Shown here piece by piece: positions 8,967 through 17,825 of a stretch of DNA of 55,530 nt; position 1 is the first letter of the stretch, and each line of letters begins with the position of its first letter. This DNA is from JBPOFY01 sp049889815 (lineage in GTDB: Bacteria; Verrucomicrobiota; Verrucomicrobiia; Opitutales; Coraliomargaritaceae), in contig JBMHCR010000005.1 of NCBI GenBank assembly GCA_049889815.1, positions 1-55,530 on the forward strand. Direction: 5' to 3'. Under the pieces are notes generated by a model that saw only the letters and a list, made by a program, of their open reading frames with translations, had not been told where the DNA came from and searched no databases. Position numbers and translations under genes: made by a program.

Positions 8967-9018
8967 CAAAAAGAATCCTACTCTTAATCGTAATCCTAGT
9001 CTTAATCCAACACACACT

Positions 9019-9059
9019 CCTAGACTCAGGTAAGCCGGAATCTAGGCTATTTCTTTTTT
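9019..9059 (+). terminator. Probable terminator after fabD
   Basis: CCTAGACTC (9019-9027) can pair with GGAATCTAGG (9037-9046), about eight base pairs with one mismatch, followed by the T-rich run CTATTTCTTTTTT. The position between fabD and lepA fits a rho-independent terminator. The spacer loop is longer than ideal. Confidence 0.45.
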
Positions 9060-9126
9060 ATCCACTTTCCATAGTGGACAAGTGGGGGAAAGATTATGAT
9101 TAACAGGGAGATTAAGACATTTTTGA

Positions 9127-10938
9127 ATGACTGATTTAAACCATACTCGTAATTTCTGTATCATCGCGCACGTGGATCACGGCAAGACGACGCTCTCAGA
9201 CCGTATTCTGGAGCTCACGCGTACGGTGCAAATGCGTGAAATGAAGGATCAGTTGCTTGATTCCATGGATCTTGAGCGCGAGCGCGGTATCACCATTAAG
9301 AGCCATCCGGTTTCGATGGTCTATCGCGCGAAGGACGGCGAGGATTATGCCTTCAACCTGATCGATACGCCCGGGCACGTGGACTTCTCCTACGAAGTTT
9401 CGCGGAGTCTTGCCGCTTGCGAGGGTGCAATGCTTTTGATCGATGCAGCGCAGGGAATCGAGGCGCAAACCGTTGCCAATGCACACCTTGCTTTGGAACA
9501 GGGCCTAGAGATCATCCCTGTGATCAATAAGGTGGATCTACCGAGTGCGGATGTGCCCGCGATCATGACGCAACTCGAAGATGTGTTGGCCATTCCAGCA
9601 GATGAGGCCGTGCAGACCAGTGGCAAAACCGGCATTGGAATTGAAGATCTTTTGGAGGCCGCTGTCAGCCGCGTGCCGAAACCGCGCTGGGCCGAAGTTA
9701 ATGGCCTGCGCGTACTGATTTTCGACTGCATCTACGACGCCTACAAAGGTGTGATTTGCTATGTGCGTGTGTTCTCTGGTGAGGTGAAAGCGAATGATCA
9801 GATCATGACCATGAGTGATGAGCGGAAGATGCAGGTCAAAGAGGTCGGCAAGTTTTCGCCCGCGATGGAAAAGCAGAAAGGTTTGAAGGCAGGTGACGTG
9901 GGTTACATCGTTACGAACTTGCGCGATGTGGCGGATCTAAAGCTCGGTGACACCATTACGCATTCGGGTGATCCTACCGCGGAAATGCTTCCTGGATATA
10001 AAGAAGTCAGCCCGATGGTTTTTAGCGGTGTGTATCCGATCGACACCAGCGACTACAATAAGCTCAAAGCAAGCATGGGCAAATTGCGTCTGAATGATGC
10101 GGCCTTTGTTTATCAATCCGAAAATTCAGTAGCACTCGGTTTTGGTTTTCGTTGCGGATTCCTCGGCTTGCTGCACATGGAAATTATTCAAGAGCGTATT
10201 CGCCGCGAATATGACCTCGATGTGATTTCCACCTACCCGAGCGTGGTGTATCATGTCACCAAGACGGATGGCGAGCTGCTTGAGGTGCACAACCCAGTGT
10301 ATCTGCCAGATCCTGCAGAAATTGATTTTATTGAAGAGCCGATGATCATTGCTTCGATCCATATTCCCAGTGACTCAATTGGAGATGTGCTTGCGCTGGT
10401 CTCTGAAAAACGCGGCATCTGCGAGCATACCGAAACCATCGACGGGCAACGCGTCATGCTGCAGTGCCGTTTACCGCTCAATGAAATCCTCGTCGATTTC
10501 AATGACCGACTGAAGAGCATCACGCATGGCTACGGCTCAATGGACTACGAGATGGCCGGCTATGAAACTGCAAAACTGTGTCGTCTGGATATTCGCGTTA
10601 ACAGCGAGCCGGTTGACGCCTTCTCCTCTATTGTGCACCAAGATAAAGCCGAGGGTAGGGGACGTGCACTTTGCAAACGTTTGAAGGAAATTCTCCCAAG
10701 ACAGATGTTCAAGATCGCGATTCAGGCGGGTGTCGGGTCGAACATCGTCGCGCGTGAGACGATCAGCGCATTCCGTAAGGACGTGACTGCAAAGTGCTAT
10801 GGCGGCGATATTTCCCGAAAGCGTAAGTTGCTTGAGAAGCAGAAAGAAGGTAAGAAGCGCATGAAGAACATCGGGAGCGTATCGATACCGCAGGACGCCT
10901 TCATTAAGATCTTAAAGACTTCGGACGGTGGTAGTTGA
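9127..10938 (+). CDS. lepA: Translation elongation factor 4 (LepA)
   Basis: A 603-residue translational GTPase that back-translocates or remodels ribosomes. G1 is AHVDHGKTTL near the N-terminus, G3 is DTPGHVDFSYEVSRSL and G4 is NKVDLPSAD. The EF-G-like domains II, III and V follow, with FRCGFLGLLHMEIIQERIRR, and the LepA-specific C-terminal domain includes KRLKEILPRQMFKIAIQA and GGDISRKRKLLEKQKEGKKR. Length is that of typical LepA. The signal peptidase gene follows after 56 bp on the same strand, a lepA-lepB order known from many bacteria, so co-transcription is likely. Confidence 0.98.
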   Translation: MTDLNHTRNFCIIAHVDHGKTTLSDRILELTRTVQMREMKDQLLDSMDLERERGITIKSHPVSMVYRAKDGEDYAFNLIDTPGHVDFSYEVSRSLAACEGAMLLIDAAQGIEAQTVANAHLALEQGLEIIPVINKVDLPSADVPAIMTQLEDVLAIPADEAVQTSGKTGIGIEDLLEAAVSRVPKPRWAEVNGLRVLIFDCIYDAYKGVICYVRVFSGEVKANDQIMTMSDERKMQVKEVGKFSPAMEKQKGLKAGDVGYIVTNLRDVADLKLGDTITHSGDPTAEMLPGYKEVSPMVFSGVYPIDTSDYNKLKASMGKLRLNDAAFVYQSENSVALGFGFRCGFLGLLHMEIIQERIRREYDLDVISTYPSVVYHVTKTDGELLEVHNPVYLPDPAEIDFIEEPMIIASIHIPSDSIGDVLALVSEKRGICEHTETIDGQRVMLQCRLPLNEILVDFNDRLKSITHGYGSMDYEMAGYETAKLCRLDIRVNSEPVDAFSSIVHQDKAEGRGRALCKRLKEILPRQMFKIAIQAGVGSNIVARETISAFRKDVTAKCYGGDISRKRKLLEKQKEGKKRMKNIGSVSIPQDAFIKILKTSDGGS

Positions 10939-10994
10939 TGCTTTTCAAATAACAGGCAACGCGGCACAACGATTCATTACTAATCAGGATTATC

Positions 10995-12212
10995 ATGGCT
11001 AAGCTAAAGAAACACGCAAAAGAACTTCTTCAGGCGGCGACCAAGGTGTATCATTATCGTCGCGATGTAATCTCGGAAGAGCATCTAGACGAACTCGATG
11101 CAGCTGTTGGTGAGGTCCATGAGCTGCGCAAGGGTGATGATCCGGCCGTACTCGAAGCGGCAATGGATCGTCTCGATGCCTTGCTGCGGCTACGGGAAGT
11201 CGGCGGCAAGATGTATCCGAAGACATTTTGGAACGATAACATTGAAGTAGGGCTTGTGGCAGCGATTTTGGTAATCGGAGTGCGCACCTTTTTCTTTCAA
11301 CCTTTCATTATTCCGACGAACTCGATGTATCCGACCTATAGTGGGATGACGACCAAGATTTATGAAGCGGATGAGCCGGCTGTGACCGCAGTCGATCGGT
11401 ATGCGCGTTTTGCGACCCGTGGAGCGCGGCACCGAGAGCTGATTGCGAAAAGCGGCGGAGATTTGAGATTTCTTTTGCAAGTTGGTCCAGACGGTCGCCC
11501 GACGCACCGCACACGCACCAAAGGCATCGGACCATTGTCGCAGGATTTGTATTTGTTTTCAATTGGGGGCGAGCTTCATGAACTCAAGGTGCCGAAGGAG
11601 TTTCAGTTGATTCCAGTCCTTCAGGAGGCATTTCCAGAGGCAAAAATTGGCGGTATTCCCGTGAATAGTCCAGAGAGTCCCACAGGGATCGGATTCACAT
11701 TAGCTAAGGATATTCAAGCAGGTGATTCCGTACTGCGATTTGATGTACTCTTGGGGGATGCATTGTTCGTAGACCGCATCAGCTATCACTTCAAAAAACC
11801 AAAAGTTGGCGATCCATTTGTTTTCCGAACCGATCCAATCCTAAAAGCCGTCGGTGACGCCACGAAGGATTATACACCAAAGTATTACATTAAGCGTATT
11901 GCGGGTATAGAGAATGAAACGCTCGAGATCAAAGATTTCGCCTTGTACGCCGATGGCCAACCAAGAGATGAGGTGCAGGCGTTTTTGAACAACGCTGAAC
12001 AGAACGGGGACTATTCGGGCTATATTAATCGAGATTTCCTCAGTGAAGGTCGAACCATGATCATTCCTGAGAGAAGCTATGTAGCGCTCGGTGACAATTC
12101 TGCGAATAGTGCCGACAGTCGCTATTGGGGATTCGTTCCCGATGAAGCGGTCATCGGAAAGGCCATATTCATCTATTATCCATTCACTAAACGTTGGGGA
12201 TTGGCGGATTAA
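10995..12212 (+). CDS. lepB: Signal peptidase I
   Basis: A 405-residue membrane serine protease that removes signal peptides from secreted proteins, relevant given the many exported enzymes in this window. A charged cytoplasmic N-terminal region of about 80 residues is followed by one membrane segment (VGLVAAILVIGVRTFFFQPF). The catalytic Ser is in IPTNSMYPT (about residue 110), the catalytic Lys in YYIKRIAG (about residue 300) and box E is GDNSANSADSRYWG. There is an extra domain between Ser and Lys, so the protein is longer than E. coli LepB (324 aa). It lies downstream of lepA. Confidence 0.95.
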   Translation: MAKLKKHAKELLQAATKVYHYRRDVISEEHLDELDAAVGEVHELRKGDDPAVLEAAMDRLDALLRLREVGGKMYPKTFWNDNIEVGLVAAILVIGVRTFFFQPFIIPTNSMYPTYSGMTTKIYEADEPAVTAVDRYARFATRGARHRELIAKSGGDLRFLLQVGPDGRPTHRTRTKGIGPLSQDLYLFSIGGELHELKVPKEFQLIPVLQEAFPEAKIGGIPVNSPESPTGIGFTLAKDIQAGDSVLRFDVLLGDALFVDRISYHFKKPKVGDPFVFRTDPILKAVGDATKDYTPKYYIKRIAGIENETLEIKDFALYADGQPRDEVQAFLNNAEQNGDYSGYINRDFLSEGRTMIIPERSYVALGDNSANSADSRYWGFVPDEAVIGKAIFIYYPFTKRWGLAD

Positions 12213-12299
12213 CTCCGCCTTAGCGAGGCGGCCATAGTATACTTCGCACAATATATATTATGTCTAATTGTTATTTTGAGTGCGGAGGTTTATTGAAGA

Positions 12300-13832
12300 A
12301 TGAGTGAACCAACAACACCACTCTATAATTGGTTGAACGAACGCACTGCGGGGGTATTGCTCCATTTCAGTTCCCTGCCGTCCGTAACGGGAATCGGTAA
12401 CATGGGTGATGCCGCATATCGTTATATCGATTTCCTGAGTGCCTCTGGATTGCGTGTCTGGCAAATTTGCCCTCTTGGTCCTACAGGATACGGAGATTCC
12501 CCCTACCAATGCTTCTCGGCTCGCGCTGGAAATCCCTACTTTATTGATTTGGAGCCCTTGCTTGCAAACGGCTTGATCCACAATGGCGAACTCGACACAC
12601 TCCGTAAGCTCCCGAACGATCACGTCGACTATGGCTCGCTCAACCAGGCATTCTGGCCGATCCTAAAAAAAGCCTATGAGCGGTTCAAGCAGTCCCGCGC
12701 CGATCATTTACACGATTATGGCAGCCTCAAGGCCTTCAAGAAGCGTGAATCCGCATGGCTCGAAGACTATGTAAGATTTATCGCGATAAAGGATCGATGT
12801 GGCGGGCAATGCTGGCTGGATTGGCCAGCTGAGTATCGTTCCTATGCGAAAGCCTCTAAATCGGAACTCGAACCTGAAATTCAGAATACCGCAGACGCTC
12901 ACACCTTCTACCAATATCTGTTTTACTCTCAACTGGCCAAACTCAGAACCTACGCGGGCAGTAAAGGGGTCGAAATTCTCGGTGATGTCCCTATTTTCGT
13001 CGCTCTGGACAGTGCCGACGTTTGGTCGCGCCCAGAGCTTTTCCAGCTGAATAAGAACGGCAGCCCAAAAGCGGTCGCAGGTGTCCCACCCGACTACTTC
13101 TCTGCAGACGGCCAACTGTGGGGCAACCCACTCTATGAATGGAAGCAGCACCAAGAGACCGGCTTTGCTTGGTGGATCGAGCGCATTCGCAGTAATCTAA
13201 ATTTTTACGACATTGTGCGCTTAGATCACTTTCGTGGCTTTGAATCTTATTGGTCAGTCCCAGCAAAAGAAACCACTGCCAAACGGGGGAAATGGATCAA
13301 AGCACCAGGCCTAGAGCTATTCTCTGCAATCAAAGATGCCTGTCCGGACGCAAAACTAGTTGCTGAAGACCTCGGTGTGATCACCGATGAAGTCGAAGCG
13401 TTACGATTAGCGACTGGCCTACCTGGCATGGCGGTCCTTCATTTCGCTTTTGGCGGTGATGCGGATAACGGATATTTGCCCCACAACTACAACCACAACT
13501 GCGTGGCCTACTCTGGTACGCACGATAATGATACGACACTTGGCTGGTATATGGGACTCGACGAAGATGCAAAAGGCCACGTACGAAGCTATTTAGGCGT
13601 CTCAGGCGACACGATTTCTTGGGACCTTGTGCGCTCCACCATTCAGTCTTGTGCGCACATGGCGATTTTCCCGCTGCAGGACCTGATGAACTTGGGCAGT
13701 GATGCGCGCCTAAATACTCCCGGTGTTCCGGTCGGTAACTGGCAATGGCGTTATCAGCCTTACCAACTGGATGAACTCGAGGCACAGAGCGCCGATTACC
13801 TTCGCGAACAGTTGTTTTTGTTCGGTCGTTGA
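12300..13832 (+). CDS. malQ: 4-alpha-glucanotransferase (GH77)
   Basis: A 510-residue amylomaltase that transfers alpha-1,4-glucan segments in glycogen and maltodextrin metabolism. Family motifs are present: WQICPLGPTGYGDSPYQCFS near the N-terminus, LGDVPIFVALDSADVW, the nucleophile Asp in VRLDHFRGFESYW, the acid/base Glu in LVAEDLGVIT, and the third carboxylate in GTHDNDTTLGW. Length matches the short bacterial GH77 form. It stands alone on the plus strand; a perfect 6-bp stem CCGCCT/AGGCGG at 12215-12231 separates it from lepB. It converges with the small membrane-protein gene downstream. Confidence 0.97.
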   Translation: MSEPTTPLYNWLNERTAGVLLHFSSLPSVTGIGNMGDAAYRYIDFLSASGLRVWQICPLGPTGYGDSPYQCFSARAGNPYFIDLEPLLANGLIHNGELDTLRKLPNDHVDYGSLNQAFWPILKKAYERFKQSRADHLHDYGSLKAFKKRESAWLEDYVRFIAIKDRCGGQCWLDWPAEYRSYAKASKSELEPEIQNTADAHTFYQYLFYSQLAKLRTYAGSKGVEILGDVPIFVALDSADVWSRPELFQLNKNGSPKAVAGVPPDYFSADGQLWGNPLYEWKQHQETGFAWWIERIRSNLNFYDIVRLDHFRGFESYWSVPAKETTAKRGKWIKAPGLELFSAIKDACPDAKLVAEDLGVITDEVEALRLATGLPGMAVLHFAFGGDADNGYLPHNYNHNCVAYSGTHDNDTTLGWYMGLDEDAKGHVRSYLGVSGDTISWDLVRSTIQSCAHMAIFPLQDLMNLGSDARLNTPGVPVGNWQWRYQPYQLDELEAQSADYLREQLFLFGR

Positions 13833-13842
13833 CGCCAAATGC

Positions 13843-14244
13843 TCAGAAAGCCAAAAGGCCGACTATAAAAATCGCACTCCAACATACGGTGCGATACCAG
13901 TTAGTGTCGATGAGTGCTCTGAGAACTGCGTCGCTCCCCTCGCCTTTGCTGATGCGATTGTGCAGGGGGACGGATACGCAGAAGGTAAGTATCCAACAGA
14001 TCGATACAAGTGTCAGCCCCGTGATGTTTGGTAGACTCGTATTCTGAACGGCATGATATACCCAAAGCCCCATTTGGCCGAACATCATGGGGATGATCAC
14101 AAAGGAGACGCGAAAGGTGTAGGACTGATGCCAATCGACCAGTTTCTCCGAATCAATTCGTAAAAAGCTCGGATAGATGACGAACTGCACAAGCCATAAC
14201 AACACAACCATGCCGAAATCGACTAGGTGTGAGGCGAGTTCCAT
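13843..14244 (-). CDS. Small membrane protein of unknown function
   Basis: A 133-residue protein with four predicted membrane helices, roughly residues 8-27, 48-66, 75-95 and 115-132. Conserved-looking polar motifs lie between them: IYPSF, VDWHQSYTFRVSF, VPLHNRISKG and DTNWYRT. Such His, Asn and Trp residues at helix ends recur in an uncharacterised bacterial family, but I cannot assign a role. Its start is 12 bp after the stop of asd, so both are probably transcribed together. The stop lies close to that of malQ, which converges. Confidence 0.8.
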   Translation of the reverse strand: MELASHLVDFGMVVLLWLVQFVIYPSFLRIDSEKLVDWHQSYTFRVSFVIIPMMFGQMGLWVYHAVQNTSLPNITGLTLVSICWILTFCVSVPLHNRISKGEGSDAVLRALIDTNWYRTVCWSAIFIVGLLAF

Positions 14245-14256
14245 AGTGGTTATGAT

Positions 14257-15270
<1,014 letters not shown>

Positions 15271-15341
15271 TGAATTATTTAGAGGAAAGCGGGCGTGTAA
15301 ATCAAAGCTGTGAAACGTTGTCAATCCCACCAAGCCGCCGA

Positions 15342-15812
15342 ATGTTAATCGTTTCGATCGCAAGTCAAGAAATGGCGCTCGTTGAGGATGGCTCTGTTCT
15401 CCGAATCTTCCCGATATCGACCTCAAAGAATCCCCCATCCTGCCTCGCAGATTCCTACGGCACACCTACGGGTCTACATCGTTTGGCCGATTTTATAGGT
15501 GCGGAGCAGCCCGAAGGCATGGTTTTTAAGGGCCGACAGCCAACTAAGCATTTTCAAGAACATGCACCGGACGAACAAGAACGTAACTTAATCACCTCGC
15601 GAATCATTCGATTAAAGGGGCTGGAAGCAGGCAAAAACTCTGGCCAAGGCTGTGATTCCTACGAGCGCTACATCTATATCCATGGCACCAATCATGAGGA
15701 TCGGATTGGGGAGCCTTTTAGCGGGGGCTGTATTGAAATGCTAAATCTAGATGTCATTGAGCTTTTTGAGAGCGTAAAAACGGGTGATTTAATCGTAATT
15801 TCTGAAGATTAA
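15342..15812 (+). CDS. L,D-transpeptidase (YkuD) family protein
   Basis: About 156 residues from ATG 15342; an ATG at 15264 would add 26 residues and overlap asd. The C-terminal half has the YkuD motif: YIYIHGTNHEDRIGEP, then FSGGCIEML, which give the catalytic His and Cys. The family forms 3-3 crosslinks in peptidoglycan or anchors proteins to it. The N-terminus (LIVSIASQEMALVEDG) matches the usual first strands of the domain, but no clear signal peptide is seen with this start, which is unusual for a wall enzyme. It is divergent from asd, a diaminopimelate-pathway gene. Confidence 0.85.
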   Translation: MLIVSIASQEMALVEDGSVLRIFPISTSKNPPSCLADSYGTPTGLHRLADFIGAEQPEGMVFKGRQPTKHFQEHAPDEQERNLITSRIIRLKGLEAGKNSGQGCDSYERYIYIHGTNHEDRIGEPFSGGCIEMLNLDVIELFESVKTGDLIVISED

Positions 15813-15873
15813 TTGAAACTTTTCGAACTTTCCTCCGATCCAGCTAAGTTATACATTTCAACCCTATTGCCTC

Positions 15874-17175
15874 ATGAAGCGTGCTTATTTTATTGTCGGT
15901 CTAATTACCTGGTTTTCCAGTCTTACCATCGCCTTCATCGTAGGGCGCTCGAATGTCGAGCGCAGCGTGACAGTAGCCGATATTCAAATTGAGCGACGTG
16001 CAGATATGCTGTCGAGCACGGTCGACACCGAACAGATTACCAGCGACGCCCTGTCCGTGGTGGAGAGCCCTCCTGCGGATGCATTTGCAGCCTATTTTGA
16101 AGGTTCGGAAACCACCCTCTCCAAAGCACTAGCACAGTTGGATCGCCTCAGCCCCGGACAGGCGCGGAATTTTCTCGATGAGGCATTTGCCCTTCCCAGT
16201 TCCGATCCGCAGCGTTCTCGCTTAATTACCAGTCTATTGGAGCAACTAGCCGCAACGAATCCAGATGAAGCCTACGCGCTTACCGCAAACATCGCATCGC
16301 TGCGCGACGCCGAGCGCGCCAAGATCGCCGTGTTGGAAGTCTGGGCAAAAAGTGATCCCGTTGGAGCGCTGGCATGGGCGCAGACTGCATTGGTTGACGA
16401 ACCTCGGCACCTTTACACTTCGCAAATGCAAGCACTCTATCGCGGCTATGCCGAATTGAATCCAGAGGCGGCTTTCGCTTCCGCGCAGGCTTTGCCTGCG
16501 GAAACCAGGGCGGAGAGTCGTTTGCGGGATCGATTGATGAGTGAGGTGATCGAGACACAAGTTCGCGAGGGCAATGTTGAGCAGGCAAATCTAGCGATTC
16601 AGTTGATTGATGATCCGGAAGTTCGCGAACGAATGACGGAAGAGCTGGTCAATGAGTGGGCGCAATACGACCCCGAGTCTGCTGCCGCATATGTGACAGC
16701 ACTTGGTGAAGGCGCATCGACACGAGTCAAATCGGAGCTGGCCGACGAGTGGGCAGAAAGCGATCCCGCAGCAGCAGCGGCTTGGTTATTGAGCCTCGAA
16801 GAGGGCGACCCCGCAGTTGTACGGGCAGCAAGCGATGTCATTCGCGAGTGGTCGCGTTACGACCTAACCGCTTCCGCAGAATGGTTAAATTCACTACCCG
16901 CCTCGCCAGAGTTGGATCGTGCAGTCGCGAGTTACACCTTTCGCGCAGCTCAGGAGGATCCTGCAAATGCAATGACTTGGGCGGAGTCGATCTCGAACGA
17001 CTGGGTTCGCACTCGATTAATGACAAGTGTTGCTGGAACCTGGAAAAACGAGGATTCGCAGGCTTTTGAGACCTATGTCGAGTCAGCCGAGTTGTCTGAC
17101 GAGCAAAAGGAGCAGTTGCGCAATGCCGAGGAACGCGGCTTTGGCGGCGGCAGGCCACCATTTGGGCGCAGGTAA
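15874..17175 (+). CDS. Membrane-anchored protein with W-x-DP-x-A repeats
   Basis: A 433-residue protein with an N-terminal hydrophobic anchor (AYFIVGLITWFSSLTIAFIVG), then an alpha-helical region made of about seven imperfect 30-residue repeats. The repeats share a pattern such as VWAKSDPVGALAWAQT, EWAQYDPESAAAYVTAL, EWAESDPAAAAAWLLSL and EWSRYDLTASAEWLNSL. This is a TPR/HEAT-like solenoid often seen in Verrucomicrobiota and Planctomycetes, likely a periplasmic protein-interaction scaffold. The tail is basic and glycine-rich (GGGRPPFGRR). No enzymatic motif is visible. The NusG-like gene follows after 41 bp on the same strand. Confidence 0.8.
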   Translation: MKRAYFIVGLITWFSSLTIAFIVGRSNVERSVTVADIQIERRADMLSSTVDTEQITSDALSVVESPPADAFAAYFEGSETTLSKALAQLDRLSPGQARNFLDEAFALPSSDPQRSRLITSLLEQLAATNPDEAYALTANIASLRDAERAKIAVLEVWAKSDPVGALAWAQTALVDEPRHLYTSQMQALYRGYAELNPEAAFASAQALPAETRAESRLRDRLMSEVIETQVREGNVEQANLAIQLIDDPEVRERMTEELVNEWAQYDPESAAAYVTALGEGASTRVKSELADEWAESDPAAAAAWLLSLEEGDPAVVRAASDVIREWSRYDLTASAEWLNSLPASPELDRAVASYTFRAAQEDPANAMTWAESISNDWVRTRLMTSVAGTWKNEDSQAFETYVESAELSDEQKEQLRNAEERGFGGGRPPFGRR

Positions 17176-17216
17176 TTTTCCGTTGTCAACGCGCACTGGC
17201 ATGTCTTGCTAAATGC

Positions 17217-17753
17217 ATGCAGGATAGGTTAGAAGAAGTCCCCACTTCGTTGGAGTGGTATTGTCTTCGCACTCAGACAAAGAGAGAGCACATTGCCGCT
17301 AAGATTCTCGCCACGATTGACCAAGTGGAGTCCTTTTGCCCTCGGATCAGTCTTGTAAAAAAGACCAAAACTGGGAAAAGACGTTTTGTGGAGGCGATGT
17401 TTCCTGGTTATATCTTCGCCAAATTTTCCTATCTGGAAAAATACCGACATGTCATTCATTCACAAGGTGTGAGCCGATTGGTTGAGATGGGGGATCGAAA
17501 GATCGTGCCCGCCTACATTGTTGAGGATCTCAAAGCTGAACTTCCCGATGAAGCGATTTTTTCTGCTCCTGACATGAGCATCGAACCTGGAGCAAAAATC
17601 GAGTTCGTATCAGGCACCTTGAAAGGCCTTAAAGGCAAGGTTCTGGCGCGCCTTCCCTCGTCAGAAAGAGTGCAAATCCTTTTGGAATTCCTCGGGCGCC
17701 AAATCACTGTCGCATCTGATCCGAGTGATATCTTGTTAGCAGAAGAGGATTAA
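17217..17753 (+). CDS. NusG-family transcription antitermination paralogue
   Basis: A 178-residue protein with an N-terminal NGN domain (EWYCLRTQTKREHIAAKIL, then RFVEAMFPGYIFAKFSY) and a C-terminal KOW domain (IEFVSGTLKGLKGKVLARL). These bind RNA polymerase and modulate pausing and termination. Housekeeping NusG normally sits beside secE and ribosomal genes; here the gene is alone, which points to a specialised paralogue of the RfaH/LoaP/UpxY type. Such paralogues usually head long polysaccharide operons, but the next gene downstream (cysI) converges, so its target is elsewhere or is the 5' neighbour. Confidence 0.9.
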   Translation: MQDRLEEVPTSLEWYCLRTQTKREHIAAKILATIDQVESFCPRISLVKKTKTGKRRFVEAMFPGYIFAKFSYLEKYRHVIHSQGVSRLVEMGDRKIVPAYIVEDLKAELPDEAIFSAPDMSIEPGAKIEFVSGTLKGLKGKVLARLPSSERVQILLEFLGRQITVASDPSDILLAEED

Positions 17754-17825
17754 CTGGCAGGCTCGGTACGCAGCGACACGTTAGGTCGCGAAACGAACCA
17801 AGCCATGTTTTCTCGCACGAATACC

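Noticed and set aside
12215..12231. Terminator after lepB
   Set aside because: The 6-bp stem CCGCCT/AGGCGG is perfect but no T run follows, so it is mentioned only under malQ.
15271..15465. N-terminal extension of asd
   Set aside because: The extra 65 residues have no domain character and overlap the divergent transpeptidase gene; the Rossmann fold begins at ATG 15270.
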